A stretch of 64,000 nucleotides of DNA, taken from the NCBI GenBank assembly GCA_030847615.1, contig JAUMIR010000004.1, forward strand, positions 186,684,501-186,748,500, written 5' to 3'. The DNA comes from Gambelia wislizenii (taxonomy: Eukaryota > Chordata > Lepidosauria > Squamata > Crotaphytidae). The translations under genes were made by a program, and so were the position numbers. The notes beneath the pieces were generated by a model. The model did no database searches. It was given only the letters and a program-made list of their open reading frames with translations, and was not told the origin of the DNA. Of the stretch, positions 44,845 through 55,204 are shown one piece after another; position 1 is the stretch's first letter; each line of letters begins with the position of its first letter.

Positions 44845-45015
44845 TGCTTTCACTTTATTTGTCATGGCTAAATCCTATGGAATCCTGGAGTCTGTGATCT
44901 GATGAGGCACTAGAGCTCTCTGGGTAAGAATTCCAAAATCCCATCCCTAAACTACAAATCCCAGGATGCTATAGGATGGTGCCATAGAAATTAAAGTAGA
45001 ATCATAGTGCTATCC
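44845..45015. mobile_element. Short inverted-repeat element (MITE), same family as 25395
   Basis: 'aatcctatggaatcctgg' mirrored by 'cccaggatgctataggatgg', framed by 'atagcactatg' and 'catagtgctat' outer inverted repeats (44836 and 45006). Confidence 0.6.
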
Positions 45016-45204
45016 AGGTATAGCTCAGTTAACAAAGTGTATATACTCCAGGGCATAACTGCTTTAACAGAACATTCTGTATTAGAGACATAAATAATAC
45101 GGAAAGAATAGGGATAGTTTTCTGCACCACATAAAAGAGCAATTCAGCAAAAAAAAAGTATCTCCAACATGTATCTGCAAAAAAAGTATCAGCAAACCTT
45201 TAAT

Positions 45205-45437
45205 TCAAAAGTACAGGAAAAGAGATTCCATCTAAACGTTAGGAAGAACTTCCTGGTGGTAAGAGCTGTTCAACAGTGGAATACACTGCCTCAGAGTGTG
45301 GTGGAGTCTCCTTCTTTGGAGCTGTTTAAACAGAGGTTGGATGGCCACGTGAGGAGTGCTTCGATTGTGTATCCCTACGTGACAGGAGGTTGGACTGGAT
45401 GGCCCTTGTGGTCTCTTCCAACTCTATGATTCTATGC
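45205..45437 (+). pseudogene. CR1 LINE 3' end
   Basis: Frame 'VQEKRFHLNVRKNFLVVRAV', 'WNTLPQSVVESPSLELFKQ', 'RLDGHVRS', then the CR1 tail 'ctcttccaactctatgattc'. Only the last ~75 codons are present. It resembles 14034-14283, so both belong to one CR1 subfamily. Confidence 0.88.
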
Positions 45438-45577
45438 ACAAGTCAAATGAAGCAACCAGGTCAGGTAAGCCTTGCATAAATAAACAAAACAAATTGAACC
45501 TTCTACAGAACACTTGGAAGCTTCCTCCAAAATACACCCAGAGATGTAGTACAGATGCAAACTTAGTTTACTTCTTT

Positions 45578-45794
45578 GGCTGCTGACACACTGCAGAAAT
45601 AATCCAGTTTGACACCTCTTTAACTGCAATGGCTCAATGCTATGGAATTCTAGGATTTATAGTTTTGTGAAATATTTAGCCATCTCTTTCAGAGCACTCT
45701 GGTGCTACAACAACTACACATCCCAGGATTTCATAGGATGGAGCCATGATAAAGCGGTGTCAAACTACATTATTTCTGGAGTGTGTCAGCAGCC
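45578..45794. mobile_element. MITE with long imperfect inverted termini, 217 bp
   Basis: GGCTGCTGACACACTGCAGA on the left matches the reverse complement of ...'ctggagtgtgtcagcagcc' on the right. The inverted match continues inward through 'aataatccagtttgacacc' and 'ggtgtcaaactacattatt'. The inner part resembles 25395-25590 and 44845-45015. Target duplication not clear. Confidence 0.7.
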
Positions 45795-46790
45795 TCTAAA
45801 GGCCTTTCCTGGGCCTAAAACAGTGGGGGAGGAATAGAAAATTGGCCCATCACTACTTAGATTATGTGTGTGTATGTGGTGTTTTGAATCAATGTTTTAG
45901 TTTATTTATTTTTTAAAAAAAATCCAAAGGTGAGGGGGTACAAACTTTCCAAGGGCCACTACAGCCCCCCAAACCTGAAAGCTGCCCACTCCTGCAGTAG
46001 ACCCAACAAGTCAATAGGAACTTGGTATGGCAACATTTATATACCTTCCATTGATTCAGTGAGTCTAACTCTTGTCGGGGCTAACACCTAAATTTAGGCC
46101 CGTGGCTACTAGGAGTATCTGGAATGGATGGGAATATTTTCTACCAGTAAGGGTATCAACCATTAGGCCTGCGTGCCTACTTGCCTAGAAGAAGAGTGGT
46201 GGTGGGAGCAAGACAAAGAAAACTCTCACCAGCAAGATCAACTTTTCTTTTTACATTTCAATAAGGCAAAGTTTGTGCTTTAAAAAAAAAATCTTATTCC
46301 TGTGTTTTGAGCTCATAATAGAAGCCTAAACAGCAGGAGTTACCTCTGGAGGAATAGCTGATGGAATTGCTTCTAACACATCACACCAGTGAATAGGTTG
46401 TATTTCGTTCTGTGCAGGTCCTGCCGAGCAGATGGGTTGTGCTTCATTAGAACAGCTACATTCTTCCCTCTCCCCTTGCCCTGTTCACTTCATTTGATAC
46501 CTTGCCTCTCAAGTTCTCCCACAGAGAAGAGAAGAGCTGACTAGTGAGACTCTAATGAACATGCAATTTATATTTGAAAGAAACTATGCCACCCTTCAGT
46601 ATTTGTTTTCAGGGTGGCTTATAGAATTACAAATAATACACAAAACACAACAAGAATAAACAACAAAAATGGCCACATCAAAGCCCCCTAACTAATTTTC
46701 TAAGGTGGAGAGAATAGTAAGGTCTTTGTTAAGCACTGAAAAGATAGCAGCATGGGACAAAGATGGATGAATCTACTCATTTTGATCTCT
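45795..46790. other. Unassigned DNA
   Basis: 45905-45995 ('gtacaaactttccaagggcc' to 'gcccactcctgc') may be a hAT-like MITE scrap. Nothing else recognised. Confidence 0.4.
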
Positions 46791-46792
46791 CA

Positions 46793-47128
46793 GGACTTTT
46801 TTGGACAAGCTGATTGTAGCGCTAGCAGCCTCGCCACGTTGCGAGGCTGCAGCGCTGCAGGGCGTCCCTTTCGGATGATGCCCGTCCCTAGAGGTACTGT
46901 TGCGGTACCGCAGGGACATTTGACTGTAATATTTTGGCGATTTTTACTCACGATTAACAATCAACGATCGTGAGTAAAAATCTCCAAAATATTACAGTCA
47001 AATGTCCCTGCGGTACTGCAACAGTACCGCTAGGGACGGGTGTCATCCGAAAGGGACGCCCTGCAGCGCTGCAGCCTCGCAACGTGGTGAGGCTGCTAGC
47101 GCTACAATTAGTTTGTCCGAAAAAGTCC
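46793..47128. mobile_element. Fold-back MITE, 336-bp near-perfect palindrome
   Basis: Two 162-bp arms (46793-46954 and 46967-47128) are inverted copies with about nine mismatches around a 12-bp loop. TCA flanks both sides (46790-46792, 47129-47131), within a matching CTCAG context. The termini read GGACTTTTT. The arms are GC-rich ('gcgaggctgcagcgctgc'), unlike the AT-rich flanks. Each arm is open in one frame, giving two mirror-image short frames that are not genes. The 3-bp duplication groups it loosely with the Harbinger-like MITEs. Confidence 0.85.
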
Positions 47129-47131
47129 TCA

Positions 47132-47514
47132 GTTTCTCATTTTTCTCCCATTTGAAATTTGTGCCATCCCATTTCTGCATTCATTTGAGACTTTTTTTTT
47201 AAAAAAAAAAAAGCAGTCTGCATGAAAATGAGTGTGTGTTTTTGTGCATTCACCTAATGTACACATTCTTGTATACAAATATACCTAATATATGTGTTTT
47301 CTATGCAAGGTTGTCTAATATATAAAAATTTTGAGCAGTTTTTCTTGTGTCCTATTAACGTTCCTTAGGCTTGTTGGGGTTGTCTGTGCTCTCAGCTGCC
47401 TTCCTCTATATTTAATATGTAAAACCTCAGTTATTTCCCTTACTGAAGTGTTACCCTAAGAAGTGGAGTTTCATTGGAGTCTCACCCACAATGCCAGTGT
47501 CTCCTGAAAGTGTG
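47132..47514. other. Unassigned AT-rich DNA
   Basis: Nothing recognised. Confidence 0.45.
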
Positions 47515-48335
47515 GGGGAATTATTAGTTCAAAAGGAGGCCTGTGAGAGGAGGGCAACTTCAGGGGTCTTTTCACATATGTATACCAGTACTAACTGTAG
47601 AGAGCACTCCAGTTAAAGTCAAACAAAGTACTTCATTGGACTTAACACAGGGGTATGCTAACATACAAGAACATACACTCTTAAGAACCATACAAGGCAA
47701 AGTAAGGAGTGAAGGGTTGGATAGAGAAAAGTCAGTGGTGGAAGGGTGATAATTACCATTCTTGGAGAAAGAGATCCCTACAGCAGCGAGACTCAGACAG
47801 CATCTGAGGGTGGTGCAGAGGCGTCCGGTGGTTCAGAGGAGTCTGTCTGTGGCACACTTAGCTGGGGTCTAGGCTGGGATATTTATACCCTATTTCCTGT
47901 CCTGAAGGGCTGCTCTGATTATGACAAAGCCTGGATGGCTTTCCCATGAGATAGACAAAGGGAACAAAACTCAACTGGTTGCTCTAGTTCTGGAAAGACA
48001 AAACAATGATGGTTCTGTAGTGATCTCTTAATGTCTGGTCAGGTAGGGAGTATAGGAGAGATTTCTTACTGAATGGTCACTTAATTGCTTGATTGAATTA
48101 TTTATGAGAATGCCCAAGGCTGGATGAAAGGATTAGCACATACCTCCTTAAAAACTGTATCTACTAAGGGGCTTTCTGCATAATCCTAACTTGGGATTTC
48201 TTGCCATTATATTTCTAGAGATGTCCCAGGTCATCATGACCTTTGACTGACCTCCAATCAGTCTAACCTCCCAGCCAAGTGACCCCAAAAAGTGTCTAAT
48301 ATTTCCAGTAATGAGATACCATGAGGAGGGGTAGT
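47515..48335 (-). mobile_element. LTR-like repeat family A, copy 3
   Basis: The reverse complement aligns with 56731-57545: 'gaggtcagtcaaaggtcatg' region, 'aaggaggtatgtgctaatcc', a 'gggtataaatatccc' TATA (plus 47878-47892), 'ctctacagttagtactgg' and 'gaactaataattcccccaca' at the end. No internal coding region is attached on either side, so it is probably a solo LTR. Confidence 0.65.
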
Positions 48336-49479
48336 AGGACATACTAACAGAAGCATATGCAGCTTTCATTTCCTTCCAGCTGTTCTTATCAGCCCCACAC
48401 CCCTTATGTGTCTTATAGTTGCACACAAGTGATTATGTGTACTGATGAAACACAGCATATACAAGTATGTGGATAGAAAAGCACATCAAGATCTTTTTGA
48501 TGTCTGCTATGAGTCAAGTAGAAGGAAATAAAGGGCTCATCTAGATAAGATTTTTTTGTTCTGTGAGATTGAAAGCTATTTTGTGTCTATATTTCATGGG
48601 TGTTCGTGATGTTGCTGAATGTTGTGGTTTTGGGGTAGCTGGGTGGAGTGGAATCCATCTTTACTGATCTGCTCATCCCAATTTCTTTCCCTCTCAGCTC
48701 CCCTCCCCATATTTGCTTCCACATTCCCTATTTGAGTATTGGAAGTTTTTTTATACTGATGTGCTTCTCAGGCTATGTGGGGAACCAGCAAAAAAAATTC
48801 AATGTGCCAGGGACTGTTACCTTATATATGCCTGTTGGGTACAACTGTTTTTTTTTTCCTTTCATGATGACTTGCCAGGGACCAGCAGCCAATGGCCCAG
48901 GGACTGGCATCAGTCAAAGGACCACCACTTTGAGTAGCATTGCTCTAGTGCAAGAGATATATTTCTTTAAAAAAAAAAAACCCGCTAACTCTAGGATTAA
49001 ACTAAGAGTATGGGGTGGGGGAGTAAAGAGTAAAAGGAAAAAGGAGGAGTTGGGTTTAGCAGGTAGGAAACTAGCAGTTCCCAAAGGGAGTGAAAAAGCA
49101 TGAAAAGCTAACATAGCCCATGCCATTGCACACAGAAGGCACTGCCCCAAAACAAATGGCAATGAATTGCAACAAGAGGTGCATACATGGATTAGGAATT
49201 CAAAATGTACTGGAACAGGAAGTGCCACATTCAGCTAAGGAGTGGCAGTAATTGATGCAATTACCAGGAAATAAATAAAAGAAACATTGGCCAAGACCTT
49301 GTCGTAAGCTAGCCCTTCTCTTTCAGCAGGAAGGGAAGGCTTCCAGCTTATTTGCACAACCTGAAAACACACTCTCAAGGGTTTCTCTAATCTAGAAATC
49401 CCTTTTATAAGGCAGGCCACCACCACTCACTGACTTTACCCCTTTTCACATCTAGTGCAGTGAGAAACCAGACAGGCTG
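48336..49479. other. Unassigned DNA
   Basis: A 151-codon plus-strand frame at 48648-49103 has no motif and crosses T- and A-runs; it is not supported as a gene. Confidence 0.45.
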
Positions 49480-50355
49480 TGTTAAAGAAACAATAATAAC
49501 CCTTTTCTCTGTACTAGAGAAGTTTCTGATAGCTGACCAAGAAGGCAGGTGATTCAGGGAGGTTATGAAATAACAGAAAAGCTTTATTTAGTTCCAGAGG
49601 TCTATGTTACTGGGGAGAGCAGGACTTCCCCCAGGCTTCAACTTAGGAGTTTACAAAGTTATATTCATTCAGAGCACTACAAATAAAAAACAGAAAAGCT
49701 TTATTTAGTTCCAGAGGTCTATGTTACTGGGGAAGAGCAGGACTTCCCCCAGGCTTCAACTTAGGAGTTTACAAAGTTATATTCATTCAGAGCTCTACAA
49801 ATAAAAATCGTAAACTAACACAAACTAGCTAGACAGTCCCTAAGTTAAGGTTATTGATAACTTACAATTTTGGCTGTCCATCATAATCTGTTCTGTCCCC
49901 CAAGGGGATACTGGGTCAGGCTCACCTTAACCTGCCCCTTCTTAGTCTCTGGAGATGGAATTCAAAGTCCTTTTTGGTATAGAAGTCTTCTCCTGGCTTC
50001 AGATATCATTTTAGGGCCTTGGTGTTATCCAGCCCTTAAGAAAGGTTGGCTCCCCCCAACCTTTTGTTATTACAGTTGCATCTTGTTGATTACTGCATAT
50101 GGCTCGAGGCTCTCACCAGCCACATGAGGCATGAGGCTTAGAATAAAAGAAATCAGAACTTTTTTTTAAAGTCTTTGCAGAGCCACTCTCATTGGTTCTA
50201 TATTGCCATTTGTAATTGGCTCTCCAGTCAGGTGATGTGATGTTTATTCAATGAGGTTCCCATCCCCTTAACAGGCCAACTAAGTGGAACTTTCCAATGT
50301 TGTAACTGTGAGTTTGTGATGAGGATTCCATGATAACTGTATGGTCATCATAACA
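49480..50355 (-). mobile_element. 3' LTR of Gmr1-like gypsy element
   Basis: Ends are TGTTA (plus 49480) and TAACA (plus 50351-50355), an inverted TG...CA pair. On the minus strand it directly follows a purine tract 'atttgggggagca' (plus 50355-50368), the polypurine tract. An AATAAA on the minus strand (plus 49583-49588) lies in a 117-bp tandem duplication (49572-49688 and 49689-49806), so the signal occurs twice. LTR length is about 876 bp. No matching 5' LTR is present at the other end of the element. Confidence 0.7.
49572..49806. repeat. 117-bp tandem duplication within the LTR
   Basis: Two head-to-tail copies with only a few differences ('gggagagc' against 'gggaagagc', 'gcactac' against 'ctctac'). 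Confidence 0.95.
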
Positions 50356-50368
50356 TGCTCCCCCAAAT
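50356..50368 (-). promoter_or_regulatory. Polypurine tract of gypsy element
   Basis: Minus-strand 'gatttgggggag' immediately upstream of the LTR start 'tgttatgatg'. This is the usual plus-strand priming site for reverse transcription. Confidence 0.65.
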
Positions 50369-50499
50369 CTCAGACGGTATGAGATGCTGAAAGTAGGACC
50401 AAACCAGCTTAGATTTCCACCTGTTGGCTAAAGTAAAAAGAAAAAAAGTTAACATGTAAGCACAACAAACAATACATTGAAATCATGAGTACAGACAGT

Positions 50500-51042
50500 A
50501 TATAACAGCACCCCTCCCTACCCTCCCAACAGTCCCTTGCGTGAGAGTCAGCAACCGTGTTGGAGGAGCCTGCAACATGCTGGATATTAAAGTCAAAGTC
50601 TTGTAGGGATAAACTCCACCGGAGCAACTTCTTGTTAGCTCCTTGGACCGTGTGGAACCAATGGAGAGTGGCATGGTCAGTCTGCAGAGTGAAGCATCAT
50701 CCCCAGACGTACGGTCTCAGCTTGTCCAGTGCGTAGACAATGGCGTAGCACTTCTTTTCTGGGATGGACCAATTGGATTCCCGGACAGTCAGCTTCTTGC
50801 TGAGGAACAGGATGGGATATAAGATGCCATCTGGGCCTTCCTGCATCAACACTGCCCCAACTCCTCTGTCTAAAGCATCCGTAGCCACGATGAATGGCTT
50901 GTTGAAGTCTGGCGCCATCAGCACCAGGTCAGATGTGAGAGCATGCTTGAGGAGGTCAAATGCTTCCTGACAGCCCACTGTCCACTTCACCTAGTTAGGC
51001 TTCTTGGCTCCCGTCAAATCTGTCAGTGGAGCTGCCACCAGA
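50500..51042 (-). pseudogene. Gmr1-like RNase H
   Basis: 'WTVGCQEAFDLLKHALTSD' and 'PFIVATDALDRGVGAVLMQ' (50930-50870) give the first catalytic Asp; then come 'PILFLSKKLT', 'NWSIPEKKCYAIVYAL' and, in a shifted frame, 'LLRWSLSLQDFDFNIQHVAG' and 'SSNTVADSHARD' (about 50540). A TAG (50993) interrupts just before the domain. This is the last domain before the polypurine tract. Confidence 0.82.
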
Positions 51043-51938
51043 CTAAGGAAGGACTGAACCTGCCTTGGTACATGGAGTAGGCCACGTCTGGATAGCTTCC
51101 ACTTTTGCTTGCAATGGAGTGATGGCCCCTTGACCCATTTTGTGGCCAAGATAAGTCACCTTGTCCAGCGCAAACTGGCACTCTTGGCTTTGACAGTCAG
51201 ACCAGCCTCTTGGATCCACTGAAAGACCATTTCTAGGTGCTGGAGGTGATCGTCCCAAGAATTGGAGAAGATAGCGATGTCATCTAGGTAGACTACCACA
51301 AAGTCACCACAACCTCGCAGCAAGGAGTCCACAAGTCTCTGGAACGTGGGAGGTGTATTACAAAGTCCAAATGGAAGAACATTGAATTCAAACAGTCCCA
51401 TATGGGTTATGAACGCCGTTCTGTGCTTAGATTCTTCAGCCAAAGCCACTTGCCAATAGCCCTTGGTCAAATCCAAAGTAGACAGATACTTGGCACGTCC
51501 CAGTTTCTTCAAGAGTTCATCCACCCTTGGCATGGGATAGTGTTCAGGGGTTGTCACCGAATTCAACTTCTGGTAATCCATGCAGAAACGTATATCAGTT
51601 ATCCCTTTCTTAGGGATGATGACAACTGGGGATGCCCAAGAACTTTTGGATGGCCGAATAATGTTCATATCCAGCATCTCCTTCACCTCTTCCTTAATCG
51701 CCTGCTTTCTGGCAGGTGACACACACTGGGGCTGCTCCGTAAATGGCTTGGCATCAGCAGCAGCCATAACATGTTGAGGATTAGTAATGAGACCCAGAAT
51801 CGGAGAGAAAAGCAACGCAAACTTGACTGTCAACAGGTTGAACTGGTGTCGTTGTTGTTGGGAGAGTTTGGACAGAGTCTTAACATCTTCCAGACTCTCA
51901 CCATCCACTCGATCATAAAATGCCCCGTCCGGCCATTC
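51043..51938 (-). pseudogene. Gmr1-like reverse transcriptase
   Basis: Follows the integrase in the same frame. RT blocks in order: 'MLDMNIIRPSKSSWASPVV', 'FCMDYQKLNSVT', motif A 'LSTLDLTKGYWQV', motif B-like 'VLPFGLCNTPPTFQRL' and catalytic 'VVYLDDIAIFS' (about 51265-51297, YLDD intact). The frame is lost after 'IQEAGLTVKAKS' (about 51185) and continues in another frame with 'CQFALDKVTYLGHKMGQG', the usual RT thumb, to about 51060. Function requires RNA template copying in a particle; this copy cannot do that. Confidence 0.87.
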
Positions 51939-53092
51939 CTAATCCTCTGGCTCTTCAGGCGTTGGGAGAGTCATGAGGTATCTGGGCCTCTCATAGAACA
52001 CCTTCAGGGAGTTCACATGGTATATCCGCAGCATGGATCCAACCTCAGGAAATTGGATACAGTAGTTCACAGTCCCGAGATGCTCTAAGACTGTGGCAGG
52101 ACCATCCCACTCTGTCTCCGTCTTTTTGGACTGGATCACCTTGAGGACCAAGACTTGATCTCCCGGCACAAAACAACGGTCCCTGGCATGCTGATCATAC
52201 CAAGTTTTCTGCTGCTGTTGAGTTAGTTGGAGTGTCTCATTAGCAGCCACCCAAGCATCTCTGAGCGACTCCTGCAACTTGGTGACAAAGTCAACCACTT
52301 TCAAAGCCTCAGAGGACAAATCTCCCTCCCACTGGTGTTGTACGACTTTAAATGTCCCCTTAACCTCATGGCCATACACTAATTCAAAAGGTGAGAAGCC
52401 TAAACTGGGATGTTGAACAGTCCTGTAGGCAAACAAGAATTGTTCCAGTGCTAGGTCCCAGTCATTAGAGTGTTCATTGACAAATTTCTGGATTATCGCC
52501 CCTAAGGTCCCATTAAAGCATTCCACCAAACCGTTAGATTGGTAGTGATAAGGCAACGACGTGAGGTGGCTCACTCCATGATCAGCTAATAAATACTTAA
52601 TGGTGTTGGACTGGAAGTTGCACCCAGCATCAGTCAAGATCTTGCATGGCCACCCCACCCTGGAGAAAATGTCAGTTAATGCCTAGCCTTAGCTGAAATA
52701 GTGCCCAGTGCCATAGCTTCTGGCCACTGGGTGCAAAAGTCCACAAACGTCAGGACATACTGTTTTCCCCTGGCAGTCTTATGGGGAAATGGCTCCAAAA
52801 CATCCACAGCCACTCGTTGGAATGGGACCTCAATGATAGGCAGTGGTTGTAGAGGGGCTTTAATCTGATCCCTGTGGTTTCCCACTTTCTGGCAGATCTC
52901 ACAGGACCAGACATATTCGGAGTCAGCCATGCCCATACCCTCCCAATAGAAGGACTTCCCTATCATGTCCTTAGTACGATTCACCCGGGCATGTCTGCTA
53001 GGATGATCAGGAGCCAGGCTCAGGAGCTTGGGTCTGTACCGAGTAGGCACCATCAGCTGTCTCCGGGGCCATCTCCCTGGCCATCCGGCCAA
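51939..53092 (-). pseudogene. Gmr1-like integrase
   Basis: The HHCC zinc-binding domain has 'HPSRHARVNRTKDMIG' and 'WSCEICQKVG' (53000-52870). The DDE core has its first Asp in 'RVAVDVLEPFPHKT' (about 52820-52780), 'LTDAGCNFQS' (about 52640-52610) and Glu in 'YHYQSNGLVECFNGTL' (about 52550-52500), so all three acidic residues remain. The C-terminal part holds 'CFVPGDQVLVL' and 'WDGPATVLEHLGTVNY'. One frameshift falls at about 52660-52680 between the first and second Asp. A TAG at 51939-51941 separates it from the RT in the same frame, suggesting a continuous polyprotein originally. Confidence 0.85.
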
Positions 53093-53099
53093 GTCTCCC

Positions 53100-53470
53100 A
53101 GTAGAGCAAGTCATTGATGATCACAAATGTGGCTTGTTGGGCTCCTGAAGGTGTCTGGTAGGCATCCTTCACCTTCAGCCAGGCAGGGAGCAGGGTCTGA
53201 TCGGCCTCCTGTTCCATTCTGAATTGCTAGGTCCCAGCCGGCTCGAGGCAGTCTATGTGAAGTACGGGGAGGGTCACCTCCGATGCAGCAGTGTTGTCTG
53301 CCACCAGGTCTGCAGCGTCCAGCAGGGTCACTCCCTCAGCCAAGGCATCATCATCAGGGCTGGGCTCCTCCGCAGAATCCCCATCTGGTGGTGGTAGGCC
53401 CTGACTGTGTGTCCGCATCGGGTGAAGCCATTGGGACTCCTGGATTTGTTCCACATGGTATGCCAAATCT
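53100..53470 (-). pseudogene. Gmr1-like protease-integrase linker
   Basis: The minus-strand frame has 'ILGEDLAYHVEQIQESQWL'-type sequence after the protease (53475-53420), an acidic Asp/Glu/Pro stretch, then a TAG at about 53230 after 'LEPAGT'. The frame then continues with 'QFRMEQEADQTLLPAWLKV', 'FVIINDLLYWE', which is typical of the N-terminal region leading into a gypsy integrase. Confidence 0.6.
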
Positions 53471-53490
53471 TCCCCTAGGATCGCAGGACA

Positions 53491-53549
53491 ATGGTAGTCA
53501 TTGTAGACAGCAAAAGTCCATTGTAGTCATTGTAGACATGCAAAAGTCC
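53491..53549. repeat. 29/30-bp tandem duplication in gypsy protease region
   Basis: Two head-to-tail units ending 'caaaagtcc', differing by two small changes. A net length of 29 breaks the reading frame. Confidence 0.9.
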
Positions 53550-54270
53550 TTTTCCATCCTTTGTATTCCACCGGCACCCTGGCCGTAGGAAGCTTGATTG
53601 GTGGGCAGTGAAAAGGCTGTACAGAAACCAGTGTGTGGGAATCCACAAACTGCGGATCAATGTAGGCACAATGAATGGCAGACAGTTGCACTCCTGTATC
53701 TCTATATGCCACCACCTCCTTCCCGTTGACAAGCAGTGTATGCCAATGGTGAGGCGGTACAGTGGTAGGATCAGGGGGCACCTTGGTTCCAGCCTCCATA
53801 GGTGTGGACGTGGATGCCCCTATCATATTAATCACCTTGGGTTTCTGTTTACAGGTGGATCTAACATGGCCAGTCTCCCCACATGAGAAACTTTTCAGTG
53901 TAGCCTTGGCCTTCGGCTGCCCTTGCGCAGGCTGGGGCACCTCCTTCGGTGGGGGAGGTGTTGATTGCTGCTGCTGTTTGGGACTGTGCTGGGGCTCTGA
54001 TTTCCGGAATTGATTGGAGGCCTTGGCTTGCCCTGAGGAAGCATACTCCTGTCGCTGCTTGGAGAAGTGGTTCCCTTGCCCGGGCTTGCGGCTCTCCACC
54101 GGCAGTGCTGGAGGACCCTTGTCCTTGCTGGCGGTTGCTAGATACCTGTCAGCTGCTCTGGCCGCCTCAGCCAACGTCTTTGGTTCCTTGTCCCAAACAT
54201 AGCGCTCAAGCTTAGGCAGGGCATTGCAGAACAACTGCTCCATCCACAGCAAGAAGCGGACATTGTCCAA
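53527..54270 (-). pseudogene. Gmr1-like gag C-terminus, zinc knuckle and protease
   Basis: 247 codons. The first ~45 residues ('FLLWMEQLFCNALPKLERYV', then 'PKTLAEAARAADRY') have the helix pattern of the gypsy capsid C-terminal domain, the source of the vertebrate SCAN domain. A Gln/Pro-rich low-complexity stretch follows, then a zinc knuckle 'SFSCGETGHVRSTC' whose first Cys of C-x2-C-x4-H-x4-C is Ser (TGT/AGT-type change). At about residue 190, 'VVAYRDTGVQLSAIH' carries the aspartic protease DTG. The frame is lost in the downstream 29/30-bp tandem duplication at 53491-53549. The true start lies upstream and is missing. Confidence 0.8.
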
Positions 54271-54289
54271 TGATGAGAACTGGGATCAC

Positions 54290-54660
54290 TGATGCAATAT
54301 AAAGTTTGGATAGAATAGGCAGAACTACACCACATCTCTTCTCCAACCCACACTCCAAAACAGCCATTTACTGAATGCTGGATATCAAGGAGGGGATGGT
54401 GAATTGTCCAGCTCTATGTTCCTCTAGCTGACTACACAGCAATGATGTAATCCTTGGGGACTTCCAGAGGACTATCCGTTGCTGTGTGATCAACTGTAGG
54501 AATGTAGCTGGATACTTTTCACCATCCAATAAATGACTGTGTTGGCAGAGGAGGGAGGCTACAGCAGATAAAAAGGGAGTAAGAGCGGAGTTTGGTCATT
54601 GTACAAGGTTGATACTCACCTCTGTAATAAAATGGTGAAAATAGCCCACATGGAATTCAT
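54290..54660. other. Unassigned DNA next to the truncated gypsy element
   Basis: No gag N-terminus, primer-binding site or LTR is recognisable. 54500-54660 has no motif. Confidence 0.45.
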
Positions 54661-54663
54661 TGG

Positions 54664-55204
54664 GAATACGACCTGTCTAAATGGGATCCCACAGCAATCC
54701 ACTGTATTTGGAAGGAGGGGGGCCCAAAATGGCAAAAACACCACAGGAGTTTTTTAAAAACAGTGAGAGGGTGAACATTCCTGCTTGTTGAGGCAAGCAG
54801 TTCAATATGAATTGCTTTCCCATAGGAGAGGAAGCACAAAGCTGATTGGTTGGGTGAGCGGGGGGGGGGGCAAAGCTTGCTAACAGGGAAAGTGCCTGCT
54901 GCTGCCACCATGTTGGATTTTTGCCTTAGCGAGTGATCACTAAAGAGATAAAATGAGGAAGGGTTTTTTAATTTTACTGTCCTGCGAAATTGAAAAATCA
55001 CTCTATCACTGTAGCGTACCTTAGATACCATTTTAAAAAAAAGTTTGGTGGCAGTACAAATGTGAGTAAATCACTTGCAGCCGCCATCCTGCATGCAAAG
55101 CTTATGGGGGCTTATGGAGGCAAAAACACTGTTAAGACAAGTTGCTGCTGCGAAATGCCATCACTGCGAGGTACTCTGGGTTCCCCTCCCCTCATATAGA
55201 CAGG
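54664..55204. mobile_element. Putative MITE with 'CCTGTCTA' termini
   Basis: 'gacctgtctaaatggg' on the left and 'catatagacagggtc' on the right are inverted. The interior shares 'accatgttggatt' with the 17.1-17.7 kb element. Edges and target duplication unresolved. Confidence 0.45.

Larger units (their letters stand above)
50356..54285 (-). mobile_element. Gmr1-like Ty3/gypsy retrotransposon, internal region, 5' truncated
   Basis: Reading on the minus strand, the order is gag C-terminal half (54270), aspartic protease, integrase (53092-51939), reverse transcriptase (51908-51156) and RNase H (50990-50500), then the polypurine tract and LTR. Integrase before RT is the Gmr1 arrangement, unlike normal gypsy (PR-RT-RH-IN). 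No integrase follows RNase H; only about 150 bp separate it from the LTR. At least five stops or shifts are present, and the gag start, primer-binding site and 5' LTR are missing. It is dead. Confidence 0.85.

Noticed and set aside
46752..47155. Two adjacent similar short proteins
   Set aside because: They are the two arms of the palindromic MITE read in the same direction of their own arm, not duplicated genes.
48648..49103. 151-codon plus-strand frame
   Set aside because: Crosses homopolymer runs, has no motif, and no splice or element context supports it.
49480..54285. Endogenous retrovirus (with env)
   Set aside because: No envelope frame lies between RNase H and the LTR, and the domain order is that of Gmr1-like gypsy elements.
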